Shown one piece after another: positions 54,431 to 63,455 of a stretch of DNA of 64,000 bases (positions within the stretch are counted from its first letter, which is position 1; the number at the start of each line of letters is the position of its first letter). The position numbers and the translations under genes were made by a program. The notes beneath the pieces are model-generated. The model was not told the DNA's origin, searched no databases, and saw nothing but the letters and a program-made list of their open reading frames with translations. This DNA is from Vreelandella titanicae BH1 (GTDB lineage: Bacteria; Pseudomonadota; Gammaproteobacteria; Pseudomonadales; Halomonadaceae). Where the stretch lies: the NCBI RefSeq assembly GCF_000336575.1, contig NZ_AOPO01000003.1, positions 62,001 to 126,000 of the forward strand, given 5' to 3'.

Positions 54431-54572
54431 CCTTTTTATGCTGACTGCATTTATGGTTAATCGTATTTGAGATTAGCTGTATTTAAAGTTAGTTGTACCA
54501 GAGGCTAATTGCATTAATCAGTATTTGTAATAGTCTTGGTCGCAGTAAAAGTAAACGTTAGTAAAACGTTAC

Positions 54573-54649
54573 GCGCCCGTAGCTCAGCTGGATAGAGTAC
54601 CTGACTACGAATCAGGGGGTCGGAGGTTCGAATCCTCCCGGGCGCGCCA
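54573..54649 (+). tRNA. tRNA-Arg (anticodon ACG), copy 2
   Basis: Identical over all 77 bases to the copy at 54354, 142 bp downstream, so a tandem duplication with unrelated AT-rich spacer. Followed by a terminator. Confidence 0.96.
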
Positions 54650-54655
54650 GATTCC

Positions 54656-54686
54656 AAAACCCGCTCTCTTATTGAGAGCGGGTTTT
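54656..54686 (+). terminator. intrinsic terminator of the tRNA cluster
   Basis: AAAACCCGCTCTC and GAGAGCGGGTTTT, 13-bp perfect arms with loop TTATT, 6 bp past the last tRNA. Confidence 0.9.
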
Positions 54687-54689
54687 CTG

Positions 54690-54727
54690 TTTCCAGTCTG
54701 ACCGCCAGTTTCTAGCCTGACCGGAAG
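54690..54727. repeat. 19-bp tandem repeat after the tRNA terminator
   Basis: TTTCCAGTCTGACCGCCAG (54690-54708) is followed directly by TTTCTAGCCTGACCGGAAG (54709-54727), 15 of 19 identical. Confidence 0.7.
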
Positions 54728-54758
54728 TCGCTCGCGCCCCGGTCTTGCGATCGTTTGT

Positions 54759-54792
54759 AGCGCCCCCACTTTGCGGTAGGGCGCTTTTTTTT
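54759..54792 (+). terminator. second strong plus-strand terminator
   Basis: AGCGCCC (54759-54765) and GGGCGCT (54779-54785) followed by eight T. No plus-strand gene ends here; it may be a backup for the tRNA operon or end a short RNA. Confidence 0.75.
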
Positions 54793-54822
54793 GCCTGTTA
54801 AAGGGGTGGTGCGAAAGAAGGG

Positions 54823-55818
54823 CTAAGCCATTGCAGCTTGCTGTTCGTCGACAACAAGGCTGTCGAGCAGTTGGTCTAACTCGGTGATGCGCTTTACGCG
54901 CTGAAAATTCTGTTCAGCTTCACTGCTGCCTTGGCGCATTTGGGCAAGCCACTGCTTTACCAGAGAGACCACGACGCGGTCGGGTAGCTTTTGACGCTGT
55001 AGAGCGGCGTATTCTTTGAGCACGTTGGCGCGCATCGCCCAGTTACTCTCAGGTAGCCGCTCGCCGGTTTGCAGCCAGTGGCGAATGCGTGGCGCCAGCC
55101 AAGGATCGGCCAGGGCGCTCCGTCCCAGCATCACGTCGCGACACCCTGACAGGGTGCGGGCTTTCCAGTAATCTTCCAGTGTCCAGATATCGCCGTTGGC
55201 GACCACGGGGATGCTCACTTGGCGGCGAATTTTGCCGATCCACTCCCAGTGTGCCGGTGGGCGGTAGCCCTCGTCTCGGGTGCGTGCATGAACGACCAGC
55301 TGTGCTGCTCCGCCCGCTTCGGTGGCTTGGGCGCAGGCCACCGCTAAACGGCGATTAGCGAAGCCCAGGCGAATCTTGGCGGTCACCGGGATTTCCCCCT
55401 CTAAAGCGTCGTGAACGGCTTTAACCGCCTTATAGACGCGATCAGGCTGGCGTAACAGCGAGGCGCCGCCATCGTGCCGGTTAACCAGTTTGGCAGGGCA
55501 GCCGAAATTAAGATCGACGCTCACCGCGCCCAGGCTAAGCGCCTGGCGCGCGTTAGCCGCCAGGGCGACTGGGTCAGAGCCCAGTAACTGTAAATGCACG
55601 GGAATGCCGCTTGGTGTGGCCACAGGCGGTTGCGCAAGCTCGGGGCAGTGTTTATAAAACACTCTTGGCGGCAGGCGCGCATCGACCACACGTACAAACT
55701 CGGTGACCGTCCAGTCGAACCCGGCATGCCGGGTCAGCAGATCACGAGTCAGGGCGTCGATTACCCCTTCCATCGGGGCTAGGCCGATTCTGCCGTTTTG
55801 TAGTAAATTAACAACCAT
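54823..55818 (-). CDS. dusC: tRNA-dihydrouridine(16) synthase
   Basis: A 331-residue FMN enzyme that reduces a uridine of the tRNA D loop with NADPH. It shows GLAPMEGVIDALTRDLL, LQLLGSDP, VDLNFGCPAKLVNRHDGGASLL with the catalytic Cys, TAKIRLGF, VVHARTRDEGYRPPAHWEWI and PVVANGDIWT. The MEGV start and VHARTRDEGY block fit DusC better than DusA or DusB. ATG 55818 is chosen; a GTG three codons upstream is possible. It is monocistronic and divergent from oadG. Confidence 0.93.
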   Translation of the reverse strand: MVVNLLQNGRIGLAPMEGVIDALTRDLLTRHAGFDWTVTEFVRVVDARLPPRVFYKHCPELAQPPVATPSGIPVHLQLLGSDPVALAANARQALSLGAVSVDLNFGCPAKLVNRHDGGASLLRQPDRVYKAVKAVHDALEGEIPVTAKIRLGFANRRLAVACAQATEAGGAAQLVVHARTRDEGYRPPAHWEWIGKIRRQVSIPVVANGDIWTLEDYWKARTLSGCRDVMLGRSALADPWLAPRIRHWLQTGERLPESNWAMRANVLKEYAALQRQKLPDRVVVSLVKQWLAQMRQGSSEAEQNFQRVKRITELDQLLDSLVVDEQQAAMA

Positions 55819-55977
55819 GACTTCCACTATCGCGCCATTGCATTCTATTCTGAGTGTGGCAGGTTAGTGCATTCCCCTTACTGCGCCAAGCGCCTTTCAC
55901 CGTATTGGCGTCATGATGTGCGTAAAAATGGTACTTGAGCTGTGCTTCAAGACACCGGGCTTCAAGGAGATCGCTTT

Positions 55978-56235
55978 ATGCAGGATCTAGAACTATTGCA
56001 AGAAGGGCTGGCGTTGATGGCGCTCGGTATGGGCGTAGTGTTTGTTTTTCTTACTGTTTTGGTCATTAGCGTTACGCTGATGTCGAAGCTTGTTGGGCGT
56101 TTTCAGCCCGCTCCTGTGGCTGTTAATACGGGCAATAAATCGTCGCCATCTTCGGGTTCCTCTGCGCAAAATGACGAGGTCATGGCGGTGATCAGTGCTG
56201 CAGTGCATCGTTATCGCTCAAGCCGGCGTCGTTAA
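55978..56235 (+). CDS. oadG: oxaloacetate decarboxylase gamma subunit
   Basis: An 85-residue small membrane subunit of the Na+-pumping oxaloacetate decarboxylase. One TM helix (about 12-36, LMALGMGVVFVFLTVLVISV) is followed by a polar linker rich in Ser and a basic C terminus that contacts the alpha subunit. AAGGAG precedes ATG 55978. It is the first gene of oadGAB. Confidence 0.9.
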   Translation: MQDLELLQEGLALMALGMGVVFVFLTVLVISVTLMSKLVGRFQPAPVAVNTGNKSSPSSGSSAQNDEVMAVISAAVHRYRSSRRR

Positions 56236-56320
56236 CTTTCTCGATTTTTTTCATTTTGGCCCTCTTGTGGCTATTTTTTTGTTATTTTTACTACAAACTT
56301 ACAACTCTCTACTGTGAGCC

Positions 56321-58141
56321 ATGACAATGAACGAAATAAAACGCCCTCTAGGCATTACTGATGTCGTGCTGCGCGATGCCCATCAATCGCTATTCGCTAC
56401 ACGTATGCGGCTGGACGATATGCTGCCGATCGCCGAAAAACTGGATCGCGTTGGCTATTGGTCGCTGGAAACCTGGGGTGGGGCCACTTATGACGCCTGT
56501 ATCCGCTATTTGGGCGAAGATCCGTGGGAGCGCATTCGTGCATTAAAAGAGGCTATGCCCAATACGCCTCAGGCCATGTTGCTACGTGGTCAGAACCTGC
56601 TGGGCTACCGCCACTACGCCGATGACGTTGTCGATAAGTTTGTCGAGCGGGCGAAAACCAACGGCGTTGATGTCTTCCGTGTTTTCGATGCCATGAATGA
56701 CCTGCGCAATTTAGAGCGCGCCATTCAGGCGGTGCGTAACGTCGAAGGTCACGCCCAGGGCACCATCTCTTACACCGTGAGCCCGGTACATACCCTGGAT
56801 AGCTGGGTTGATCTCGCCAAAACCATTGCTGGCTTAGGCGCAGATTCATTGGCTATCAAGGATATGGCGGGGCTACTGACGCCCTATACGGCCTTCGATC
56901 TGGTCACCCGGCTCAAGAAAGAGCTATCGATTCCGGTGCACCTGCACTGCCACGCCACCACCGGCCTCTCTACCTCAACCATTTTGAAGGCAGTGGAAGC
57001 AGGCATTGATAACGTCGATACCTCGATCTCGTCCATGTCGATGACCTACGGTCACAGCCCCACCGAGTCAGTGGTGGCAATGCTGAAAGACACCGGCCGC
57101 GATACCGGTCTGGATCTTGAACTGCTGGAAGATATTGCCGGTTACTTCCGCGAAGTACGCAAGAAGTACGCCGCCTTTGAAGGCTCGCTGCGCGGCATTG
57201 ATTCGCGCATCCTGATTGCTCAGGTGCCCGGCGGTATGCTGACCAACATGGAAGGCCAGCTCAAAGAGCAGGGCGCGGGCGATAAGCTGGACGATGTGCT
57301 AAGCGAGATTCCCCGCGTGCGCGAAGATCTTGGCTTTATTCCGCTGGTGACGCCCACTTCGCAAATCGTCGGCACCCAGGCGGTCATGAACGTGATGATG
57401 GGCGAGCGCTACAAGTCGATCTCCAAGGAAGTTCAGGCGCTGCTCAAAGGTGAATATGGTGCTGCCCCAGCACCCTTCAACGCCGAATTGCAAAAGCGCG
57501 TCTTGGAAGGCGGCGAGCCGATTACCTGTCGCCCGGCGGATAACCTCTCACCGGAAATGGATAGGCTGGCTGCCGAACTGAAAGAAAAGGCTAGCGCTGA
57601 AGGCATTCGCTTGGCCGAAGGCAAGCGCGAAGTAGATGATGTTCTGACCTACGCGCTGTTCCCGCAGATCGGCTTGAAGTTCCTTAAAAACCGCGACAAT
57701 CCCGACGCCTTTGAACCTGCCCCCCAGGCAACTGACGCAAGTGCTGAAAAGACACCCGCCAAGGTGGAAAGCAAAGAGCCGGTGGCTAGCAGTGGCCCGG
57801 AGACCTATACCGTTAAGCTCAACGGTAAAGCCTTCGTGGTGGAAGTGTCTGAAGGTGGTGAACTGGGCGAAGTGCAGGAGCAAACGGCGGCCAGCACTGG
57901 CGCCCCCAGAGAGGAAGTGTCTGCACCCACTGGTGAGAGCATTGATGCGCCGCTGGCCGGCAATATCTTCAAGGTTAATGTTCGCCCTGGCGATAAAGTC
58001 GCTGAAGGGGATGTGGTGATCATTCTTGAAGCGATGAAAATGGAAACCGAAGTGCGTGTCAGTATCGCAGGCACTGTGTCTAAGGTTAACGTCAGCGAGG
58101 GCGACAGCGTAGCCGTAGGCGATGCGCTGATCGAGCTCTAA
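56321..58141 (+). CDS. oadA: oxaloacetate decarboxylase alpha subunit (biotin carboxyltransferase)
   Basis: A 606-residue cytoplasmic subunit that moves CO2 from oxaloacetate to biotin. The carboxyltransferase barrel begins [21 protein letters not shown], with the metal His pair in HLHCHATTG and conserved YTVSPVHT. A Pro/Ala/Glu-rich linker (about 465-545) leads to the biotin domain, with biotinyl Lys 573 in EAMKMET. An alternative ATG two codons in gives MNEIKRPL. It passes carboxybiotin to OadB for Na+ export. Confidence 0.95.
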   Translation: MTMNEIKRPLGITDVVLRDAHQSLFATRMRLDDMLPIAEKLDRVGYWSLETWGGATYDACIRYLGEDPWERIRALKEAMPNTPQAMLLRGQNLLGYRHYADDVVDKFVERAKTNGVDVFRVFDAMNDLRNLERAIQAVRNVEGHAQGTISYTVSPVHTLDSWVDLAKTIAGLGADSLAIKDMAGLLTPYTAFDLVTRLKKELSIPVHLHCHATTGLSTSTILKAVEAGIDNVDTSISSMSMTYGHSPTESVVAMLKDTGRDTGLDLELLEDIAGYFREVRKKYAAFEGSLRGIDSRILIAQVPGGMLTNMEGQLKEQGAGDKLDDVLSEIPRVREDLGFIPLVTPTSQIVGTQAVMNVMMGERYKSISKEVQALLKGEYGAAPAPFNAELQKRVLEGGEPITCRPADNLSPEMDRLAAELKEKASAEGIRLAEGKREVDDVLTYALFPQIGLKFLKNRDNPDAFEPAPQATDASAEKTPAKVESKEPVASSGPETYTVKLNGKAFVVEVSEGGELGEVQEQTAASTGAPREEVSAPTGESIDAPLAGNIFKVNVRPGDKVAEGDVVIILEAMKMETEVRVSIAGTVSKVNVSEGDSVAVGDALIEL

Positions 58142-58151
58142 GGGCCCAGTA

Positions 58152-59474
58152 ATGGATAAATTAGTAACGTTATGGGAAGGCTCTGGGCTATATAACCTTG
58201 AGCTTGGCCAAGCCGTCATGATCATGGTGGGGCTACTGCTGCTTTACCTGGCCATTTATAAGAAGTTTGAGCCGCTGCTGCTGGTGCCGATTGGCTTTGG
58301 CGGCATTCTGGCCAATATTCCCGAAGCAGGGTTGGCGATTTCAGCGCTAGACCAAGCGATCGAGGTGGCGAAACCCGCAGTGCTACAGCAGATGGCGGCA
58401 GCGCTGGGCGCGACGCTGGATCCGTTAGCGAATGCGGAAGCCTGGCGTGAATCGTTAAAAGTAATAGCCCACGATGGCGTCGCACCGGATCAGGTGCGCG
58501 CCGCACGTGATATCGCCGTGGGCGTCGGCTATAGCGATGGCATGCTTTACAACTTCTATAAAGTAGCAATTGGTTCAGGTATCGCCCCGCTGATTATCTT
58601 TATGGGTGTGGGCGCCATGACCGACTTCGGTCCGCTGCTGGCCAATCCGCGCACGCTGTTTTTAGGTGCAGCCGCTCAGTTTGGTATTTTTGCCACTTTG
58701 TTTGGTGCCGTGGCGCTCACCTCGATGGGCATCATGGATTTCTCGCTCAATCAGGCCGCCGCCATTGGTATTATTGGCGGGGCGGATGGCCCGACCTCCA
58801 TCTACGTCTCCAGCGTGCTGGCGCCGGAGCTGCTGGGTGCTATCGCGGTGGCTGCCTACGCCTATATGGCGTTGGTACCGCTGATACAGCCGCCCATCAT
58901 GCGTCTGCTGACCACCGATAAAGAGCGTCAAATCAAGATGACCCAGTTGCGGCCGGTCTCCAAGCTGGAAAAAATCATCTTCCCGCTGATGCTGCTGATT
59001 CTGGTCGCGCTGTTTCTGCCCGATGCGGCACCGCTACTCGGTATGTTCTGCTTTGGTAATCTGATGCGTGAGTGTGGCGTAGTCGAGCGCTTGTCGGATA
59101 CCGCGCAAAACGCCTTGATCAATATCGTCACGATTATCCTGGGACTGTCGGTAGGCTCCAAACTGATGGCCGAGAGTTTCCTGGCATTTGAGACGCTGGG
59201 GATATTAGGTCTGGGTATTGTCGCCTTTGGTATCGGCACGGCCGCTGGGGTATTGATGGCCAAGCTGATGAACCTGGTGAGCAAAATGCCCATCAACCCA
59301 TTGATCGGTGCCGCGGGCGTTTCCGCCGTGCCTATGGCAGCGCGGGTGGCGAATAAGGTGGGGCTGGAGTCCAACCCACATAACTTCCTGCTGATGCATG
59401 CCATGGGCCCCAACGTGGCGGGTGTTATTGGGTCGGCAGTCGCGGCCGGGGTAATGATTAAATACCTGGGTTAA
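58152..59474 (+). CDS. oadB: oxaloacetate decarboxylase beta subunit (Na+ pump)
   Basis: A 440-residue membrane protein with about nine to eleven helices that couples decarboxylation of carboxybiotin to Na+ export. Family signatures are [65 protein letters not shown] and the final [26 protein letters not shown]. It ends oadGAB and is followed by two R1 repeats. A sodium pump agrees with a halophile. Confidence 0.95.
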   Translation: MDKLVTLWEGSGLYNLELGQAVMIMVGLLLLYLAIYKKFEPLLLVPIGFGGILANIPEAGLAISALDQAIEVAKPAVLQQMAAALGATLDPLANAEAWRESLKVIAHDGVAPDQVRAARDIAVGVGYSDGMLYNFYKVAIGSGIAPLIIFMGVGAMTDFGPLLANPRTLFLGAAAQFGIFATLFGAVALTSMGIMDFSLNQAAAIGIIGGADGPTSIYVSSVLAPELLGAIAVAAYAYMALVPLIQPPIMRLLTTDKERQIKMTQLRPVSKLEKIIFPLMLLILVALFLPDAAPLLGMFCFGNLMRECGVVERLSDTAQNALINIVTIILGLSVGSKLMAESFLAFETLGILGLGIVAFGIGTAAGVLMAKLMNLVSKMPINPLIGAAGVSAVPMAARVANKVGLESNPHNFLLMHAMGPNVAGVIGSAVAAGVMIKYLG

Positions 59475-59503
59475 CTAGTCCTCTGCCATCAACGACATAG
59501 GGG

Positions 59504-59589
59504 TGTCATTGCGAACGCAGTGAAGCAATCTGGGGTTGGTTCTCAGGGTAGGCTTGAGATTGCTTCGTCGCAGGCTCCTCGCAATGGCC
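59504..59589. repeat. R1 intergenic palindromic repeat, copy 2
   Basis: An 86-bp imperfect palindrome starting TGTCATTGCGAACGCAGTGA and ending GCTCCTCGCAATGGCC, 30 bp after oadB. It is a diverged member of the family at 39333. Confidence 0.8.
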
Positions 59590-59595
59590 GGTGAG

Positions 59596-59680
59596 TGTCA
59601 TCGCGAGCGAAGCGCGGCGATCTCGGTTTGTTTGCCACCGCAGAACGAGATTGCCGCGTCGCAAGCTCCTCGCAATGACA
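59596..59680. repeat. R1 intergenic palindromic repeat, copy 3
   Basis: An 85-bp copy starting TGTCATCGCGAGCGAAGCGC and ending GCTCCTCGCAATGACA, nearly identical at both ends to the 39333 copy but with about 18 more central bases. It is tandem with copy 2. Confidence 0.85.
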
Positions 59681-59704
59681 TATGGGGCCCTTTCATCTGC
59701 TGCG

Positions 59705-60331
59705 TTATGCCTTTGGTGCAGAGAGAACCTCAATAGCACTCTTCAAGCGGTTTTCTAGCGGGGCAAGGTCAAGCGGGCAGTCCCGTGGCCAGCCAATGGT
59801 CAGGCGAACGCCATCACCATCGTAGTCGGCTTGCTCAATAGGGATGTCGTGCTCTTCGCACCAGGCGCGGGCAATCGCTTCATTGGCAAAAGTAAGGCGC
59901 AGGGTGTAGGTGTCGCGCTCAACCACTTCCCGGGTAGCGAGTGTCTCAAGGGCATGGCTAACCGCCTGAGCGTAGGCGCGGGCTAAGCCACCGGTGCCGA
60001 GCTTTGTACCGCCAAAATAACGAATGACCACACAGCCAATCTGGCCCAGTTGGCTCCCCTGGAGAACCTGATACATGGGGCGGCCAGCGGTGCCGCCAGG
60101 CTCGCCATCATCGGAAAAGCCAATCAGATTTTGCTCGCCGGGTGGCCCGGCAATGTAGGCAGTGCAGTGGTGGCTGGCATTAGGATGCGCGGTTTTCGCC
60201 GCATTCAGCAGAGTAGTGAATGCGTTGATATCGGGAGAGTGGCAGATCCAGGTGATAAATTGGCTCTTTTCTACTTCAATGTCAGCCGTGTGCCATGACC
60301 CTGTGGGTAACTCGGGAACCCGATAGCGCAT
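59705..60331 (-). CDS. yigZ: YigZ/IMPACT family protein
   Basis: A 208-residue cytoplasmic protein of the UPF0029/IMPACT family. The N-terminal domain contains EVEKSQFITWI, ASHHCTAYIAG, FSDDGEPGGTAGRPM and IGCVVIRYFGGTKLGTGGLARAY, the family signature; the C-terminal half is the smaller DUF1949-like domain. The molecular role is not settled; eukaryotic IMPACT modulates translation stress. Its ATG overlaps the stop of the upstream S24-like gene by one base, so the two are co-transcribed, possibly under SOS control. Confidence 0.92.
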   Translation of the reverse strand: MRYRVPELPTGSWHTADIEVEKSQFITWICHSPDINAFTTLLNAAKTAHPNASHHCTAYIAGPPGEQNLIGFSDDGEPGGTAGRPMYQVLQGSQLGQIGCVVIRYFGGTKLGTGGLARAYAQAVSHALETLATREVVERDTYTLRLTFANEAIARAWCEEHDIPIEQADYDGDGVRLTIGWPRDCPLDLAPLENRLKSAIEVLSAPKA

Positions 60332-60711
60332 TAATGCTCCGTAAAGGTAGTCTCACTTTTCACACCCATTACCATGCCGAGTACCTGAATATCCCGGTTG
60401 TGCAAAAATAGCGCTGGCTGCAAAGTATCTTCTGGCCATAGCTCTACGCCAAAGCGGCTGATAGAGAGCTGCCTCAAGGCGATCGTTTGCTGGTTTATTT
60501 CGGCAACGGCAGTTTCTGTCTGGGTATCGTGTTGATAGCGCCGGATAATAATGACATCGCCATCGAACAAGTTGCAATCACACAGTGCATTGCCACGCAC
60601 TTTGAGTGCATAGGTATTGCGTCGGGTAATGCTAGGCGCCATTGCGTAAGGGCGCGGTGCCGGTTGTCTACGGCCAAACGTAACGGTAGGTGCTGCCATC
60701 GATAGGGTCAT
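60331..60711 (-). CDS. UmuD/LexA-like S24-fold protein lacking catalytic residues
   Basis: A 126-residue protein without a DNA-binding domain. Residues 33-118 align by eye with the UmuD/LexA protease core: YALKVRGNALCDCNLFDGDVI corresponds to the LexA/UmuD stretch around the catalytic Ser, and TIALRQL to TVKKLQL. The Ser position is Ala 42 and the Lys position is Ala 78, so self-cleavage is not expected, and no AG or CG cleavage pair lies in the N-terminal tail. The ATG at 60711 has GGAG upstream. A LexA box lies about 50 bp before it. No umuC is adjacent. Confidence 0.75.
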   Translation of the reverse strand: MTLSMAAPTVTFGRRQPAPRPYAMAPSITRRNTYALKVRGNALCDCNLFDGDVIIIRRYQHDTQTETAVAEINQQTIALRQLSISRFGVELWPEDTLQPALFLHNRDIQVLGMVMGVKSETTFTEH

Positions 60712-60761
60712 CAAAGAATCTCCATTGCATGTTCTTTCATACAGTGGTTTTCATTGTAGAC

Positions 60762-60777
60762 CTGTTTTTGCATACAG
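60762..60777. promoter_or_regulatory. LexA (SOS) box of the S24-like / yigZ operon
   Basis: CTGTTTTTGCATACAG, form CTG-N10-CAG, 12 of 16 consensus matches, 50 bp upstream of the S24-like ATG (minus strand). Confidence 0.7.
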
Positions 60778-60908
60778 TGCCAGAGATAATTGCTCTCACG
60801 ACATATTGATGAAGATCACGCTGCGACCCAGCGCCGCATTGTGTGAGTGGCGAGAAAGGGGCTTTACGTGTAGAGTTCGACGCGAAATCAATATGCCAGG
60901 AGAGACGC

Positions 60909-61529
60909 TTGAGCCTGTGTCTACAAGCCCGCCAGCTTGCCTGTGAACGCGATGACCGCTGGCTGTTTCAAGGGTTGGATCTGGAGGTTCGCAGCGGCGA
61001 GATAGTGCGAATTGAAGGGCCCAATGGTAGTGGTAAAACCAGCCTTCTGAAAATTCTCTCCGGCCAGCTCAGTGACTACCAGGGCGAACTGTTCTGGAAT
61101 GGCGCTGCGATGAACGAAGCACGTGAACATTTTCTCGCGAATCTGCTCTATTTAGGACACGCACCAGGCATTAAATCAGGGCTTTCACCGTTAGAGAATT
61201 TAGCCTGGTACCAGGCCTTAAGCGGGGAAAGCGGTAATGAAGAGCAGCGCCTGGAAGCTCTTGAACGGGTTGGGTTGGCAGGCTTTGAAGATGTGCCCGC
61301 AGGGCAACTCTCGGCAGGCCAACAGCGCCGTGTTGCCCTGGCGCGCTTAACGTTAACGCCGCGCGCCCTATGGGTACTGGATGAGCCTTTTACCGCGATT
61401 GATCGCCACGGCGTCGCTGATCTAGAAAGACAGCTGGTTGCCCACGCTCAGGCGGGGGGCTGCGTGTTAGTAACGACACACCACGAGTTAACCGCTTCAC
61501 CGTTGCTCAGACGGATATCCCTAGGGTAG
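60909..61529 (+). CDS. ccmA: heme exporter ATP-binding protein CcmA
   Basis: A 206-residue ABC ATPase that powers release of holo-CcmE in cytochrome c maturation. Walker A GPNGSGKTS is at 37-44, the signature LSAGQQRRVALARL follows, then Walker B ALWVLDEPFTAID and the switch TTHHEL. The start is taken as TTG 60909 with AGGAGAG just upstream, which gives the family length; the open frame from 60843 adds 22 unlike residues. ccmB is displaced 284 bp downstream by a repeat element. Confidence 0.92.
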   Translation: MSLCLQARQLACERDDRWLFQGLDLEVRSGEIVRIEGPNGSGKTSLLKILSGQLSDYQGELFWNGAAMNEAREHFLANLLYLGHAPGIKSGLSPLENLAWYQALSGESGNEEQRLEALERVGLAGFEDVPAGQLSAGQQRRVALARLTLTPRALWVLDEPFTAIDRHGVADLERQLVAHAQAGGCVLVTTHHELTASPLLRRISLG

Positions 61530-61582
61530 AAAGCAGGACTGTCTCAATTGGAAATAGCGGCTTAAATAACGCTCGACAGCGT

Positions 61583-61684
61583 GGTGCCAGGGGAGGTTGA
61601 AGCGAGGGTCTTTTGTCATGGATGACAAAAGTAGCGCCCAGGGAGGGGTTTACAGCGCCCTCGCGGAAACCTCCACTGGGCACC
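61583..61684. repeat. R2 intergenic repeat, copy inside the ccm operon
   Basis: A 102-bp nested imperfect palindrome: GGTGCCAGGGGAGGTT with AACCTCCACTGGGCACC at the ends, GCGAGGG/CCCTCGC inside, and a perfect CTTTTGTCAT-GG-ATGACAAAAG hairpin at 61610-61631. Ends match the 44475-44600 element in opposite orientation. It fills the 61530-61813 ccmA-ccmB gap; similar sequence may extend left to about 61540. Confidence 0.8.
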
Positions 61685-61813
61685 GATGCTTGTATGGTAG
61701 AGGAGAAAGGGTTGCACAGCTCTTTACATGGCTCTTCAAATAGCTCTTCACAAAGCTCGGAGACCACCCAACAGGTTTCAGCAGTGCCACTGCGTGAGCA
61801 TAATGGTGGGTTA

Positions 61814-62482
61814 ATGACCGCAGTGAAGGCCACGCTCGTGCGTGACTTAACGCTATTGCTGAGACGTCGTGGCGAAGTGCTCAATCCACTGGTGTTTTTT
61901 GCCCTGGTGATCACGCTGTTCCCGATCGCTATTTCGCCCGACCCTGAGCTGTTAGCGGTGATTGCTCCAGGTTTGCTGTGGGTCGCAGCTTTGTTAGCCG
62001 CGCTGCTTTCATTAGACAGCCTGTTTCGTAGCGATTATGACGACGGTAGTCTGGAGCAACTGCTATTGGCGCCGCAGCCGTTAGTCGCGCTAAGTTTGGC
62101 CAAAGTGGCCGTGCATTGGCTGCTGACAGGCCTACCGTTGGCGCTGATGGCGCCGATATTGGGTATTATGCTGGCGCTGCCGGCGGGCAGCTACGCCGTG
62201 CTGGCGCTGTCGCTTGCCCTGGGTACGGCAAGCTTGAGTTTGATTGGCGCCATCGGTGCGGCGTTAACCGTTGGCTTGGCACGGGGTGGAGTGCTGCTCT
62301 CGCTACTGGTGCTGCCGTTGTATATCCCGGTGCTCATTTTTGGCGCAGGCGCGGTGCAGGCGGCCATTTTTGGAGAGGGTGTCTCCGCACACCTGGCTAT
62401 CCTGGGCGCGCTGCTCGCCGCCTCACTCATGTTGGCGCCGTGGGCGATTGCCGCATCGCTGCGTATCAGTATTAACGGTTAA
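61814..62482 (+). CDS. ccmB: heme exporter permease CcmB
   Basis: A 222-residue membrane protein with six predicted helices forming the channel part of CcmABCD. It includes [36 protein letters not shown] and [21 protein letters not shown] 61814 gives the usual family length. The same frame is open back to 61613 through the R2 element, with an ATG at 61694 that would add 40 Ser-rich residues; I judge this extension non-native. Confidence 0.9.
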   Translation: MTAVKATLVRDLTLLLRRRGEVLNPLVFFALVITLFPIAISPDPELLAVIAPGLLWVAALLAALLSLDSLFRSDYDDGSLEQLLLAPQPLVALSLAKVAVHWLLTGLPLALMAPILGIMLALPAGSYAVLALSLALGTASLSLIGAIGAALTVGLARGGVLLSLLVLPLYIPVLIFGAGAVQAAIFGEGVSAHLAILGALLAASLMLAPWAIAASLRISING

Positions 62483-62496
62483 GGACAGGACACGCT

Positions 62497-63264
62497 ATGT
62501 GGGCCTTTATACATAAGCTGGGATCACCCAAGTGGTTCTACGGCATTAGTGCCAAATTACAGCCCTGGTTTTGGGCCGCGGCGGCGCTGTTGATCGTCAC
62601 TGGCTCGCTGTGGGGGTTGGCGTTTGCGCCAGCGGATTACCAGCAGGGTAATAGCTTCCGAATTATTTACGTCCATGTGCCGGCGGCCTTTTTGGCTCAG
62701 TCTATCTTCATTGCCATGGCGGTTTCCGGCCTGGTGTTTATGGTCTGGAAAATTAAAGTCGCCGATATGGCAGCGGCGGTGATGGCGCCTCTTGGCGCAG
62801 CTATGACCTTTGTCGCGCTGTTTTCCGGTGCCGTATGGGGTGTGCCCACTTGGGGAACCTGGTGGATGTGGGATGCACGGCTAACGTCAATGCTGATCTT
62901 GCTGTTTTTGTACTTGGGCGTAATTGCTCTGCGTGGGGCTTTTACCAGCCGCGATAGCGCCTCACGGGCAGCCTCGGTGCTGGCCATGGTGGGGGTGATC
63001 AATATTCCCATCATCAAATACTCGGTGGACTGGTGGTACACCCTGCACCAGCCCGCTTCATTTACGCTGACCTCGCGCCCGGCCATGCCTACTGAAATGT
63101 GGCTGCCTCTGGTCATTATGGTGCTGGGTTTCTACTGCTTTTTCATTGCCTTAACGCTGATGCGCACACGCAGTGAAATTTTGCGCCGCGAAGCTAACAA
63201 GCGCTGGGTACAGGAATTGGTGACCGGCCAAGTGGTGAAAGTACCGGCAGAGGAGGCTCGCTAA
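62497..63264 (+). CDS. ccmC: heme exporter protein CcmC
   Basis: A 255-residue six-helix membrane protein that presents heme to CcmE. The tryptophan-rich heme-handling motif WGTWWMWD lies at 119-126, with periplasmic His residues in IYVHVPAA (His 60) and [16 protein letters not shown] precedes the ATG. It overlaps ccmD by one base. Confidence 0.95.
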   Translation: MWAFIHKLGSPKWFYGISAKLQPWFWAAAALLIVTGSLWGLAFAPADYQQGNSFRIIYVHVPAAFLAQSIFIAMAVSGLVFMVWKIKVADMAAAVMAPLGAAMTFVALFSGAVWGVPTWGTWWMWDARLTSMLILLFLYLGVIALRGAFTSRDSASRAASVLAMVGVINIPIIKYSVDWWYTLHQPASFTLTSRPAMPTEMWLPLVIMVLGFYCFFIALTLMRTRSEILRREANKRWVQELVTGQVVKVPAEEAR

Positions 63265-63455
63265 TGGCGTTTGACTCATTTTCCGAATTTCTCGCCATGG
63301 GTGGTCACGCGCCTTATGTGTGGTCTGCCTGGGGCGTGACAGCGCTACTGCTGCTCGCCACCGTATGGCATGCGCGTGCTGAACAGCGCCAATTGATCAA
63401 AGGCTTGAAACGCCGTGCAAGACGCGCAAACAGCGCAAGGGGAAACGCCCAATGA
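63264..63455 (+). CDS. ccmD: heme exporter protein CcmD
   Basis: A 63-residue protein with one TM helix (about 17-36) after FLAMGGHAPYVWSAWG, the conserved CcmD N terminus, and a basic cytoplasmic tail. It stabilises the CcmC-CcmE complex. It overlaps ccmC by one base and ccmE by four. Confidence 0.92.
   Translation: MAFDSFSEFLAMGGHAPYVWSAWGVTALLLLATVWHARAEQRQLIKGLKRRARRANSARGNAQ

Noticed and set aside
54205..54649. tRNA cluster as integration site of a mobile element
   Set aside because: No integrase, no repeated tRNA 3' end beyond the second full tRNA copy, and the flanks are core genes.
59506..59739. 77-codon minus-strand frame after oadB
   Set aside because: It is the translation of the two R1 palindromic repeats (CEEPATKQS-type peptide), a known kind of false ORF.
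61507..61914. 135-codon minus-strand frame between ccmA and ccmB
   Set aside because: It translates the R2 repeat and the antisense of ccmB; no independent coding evidence.
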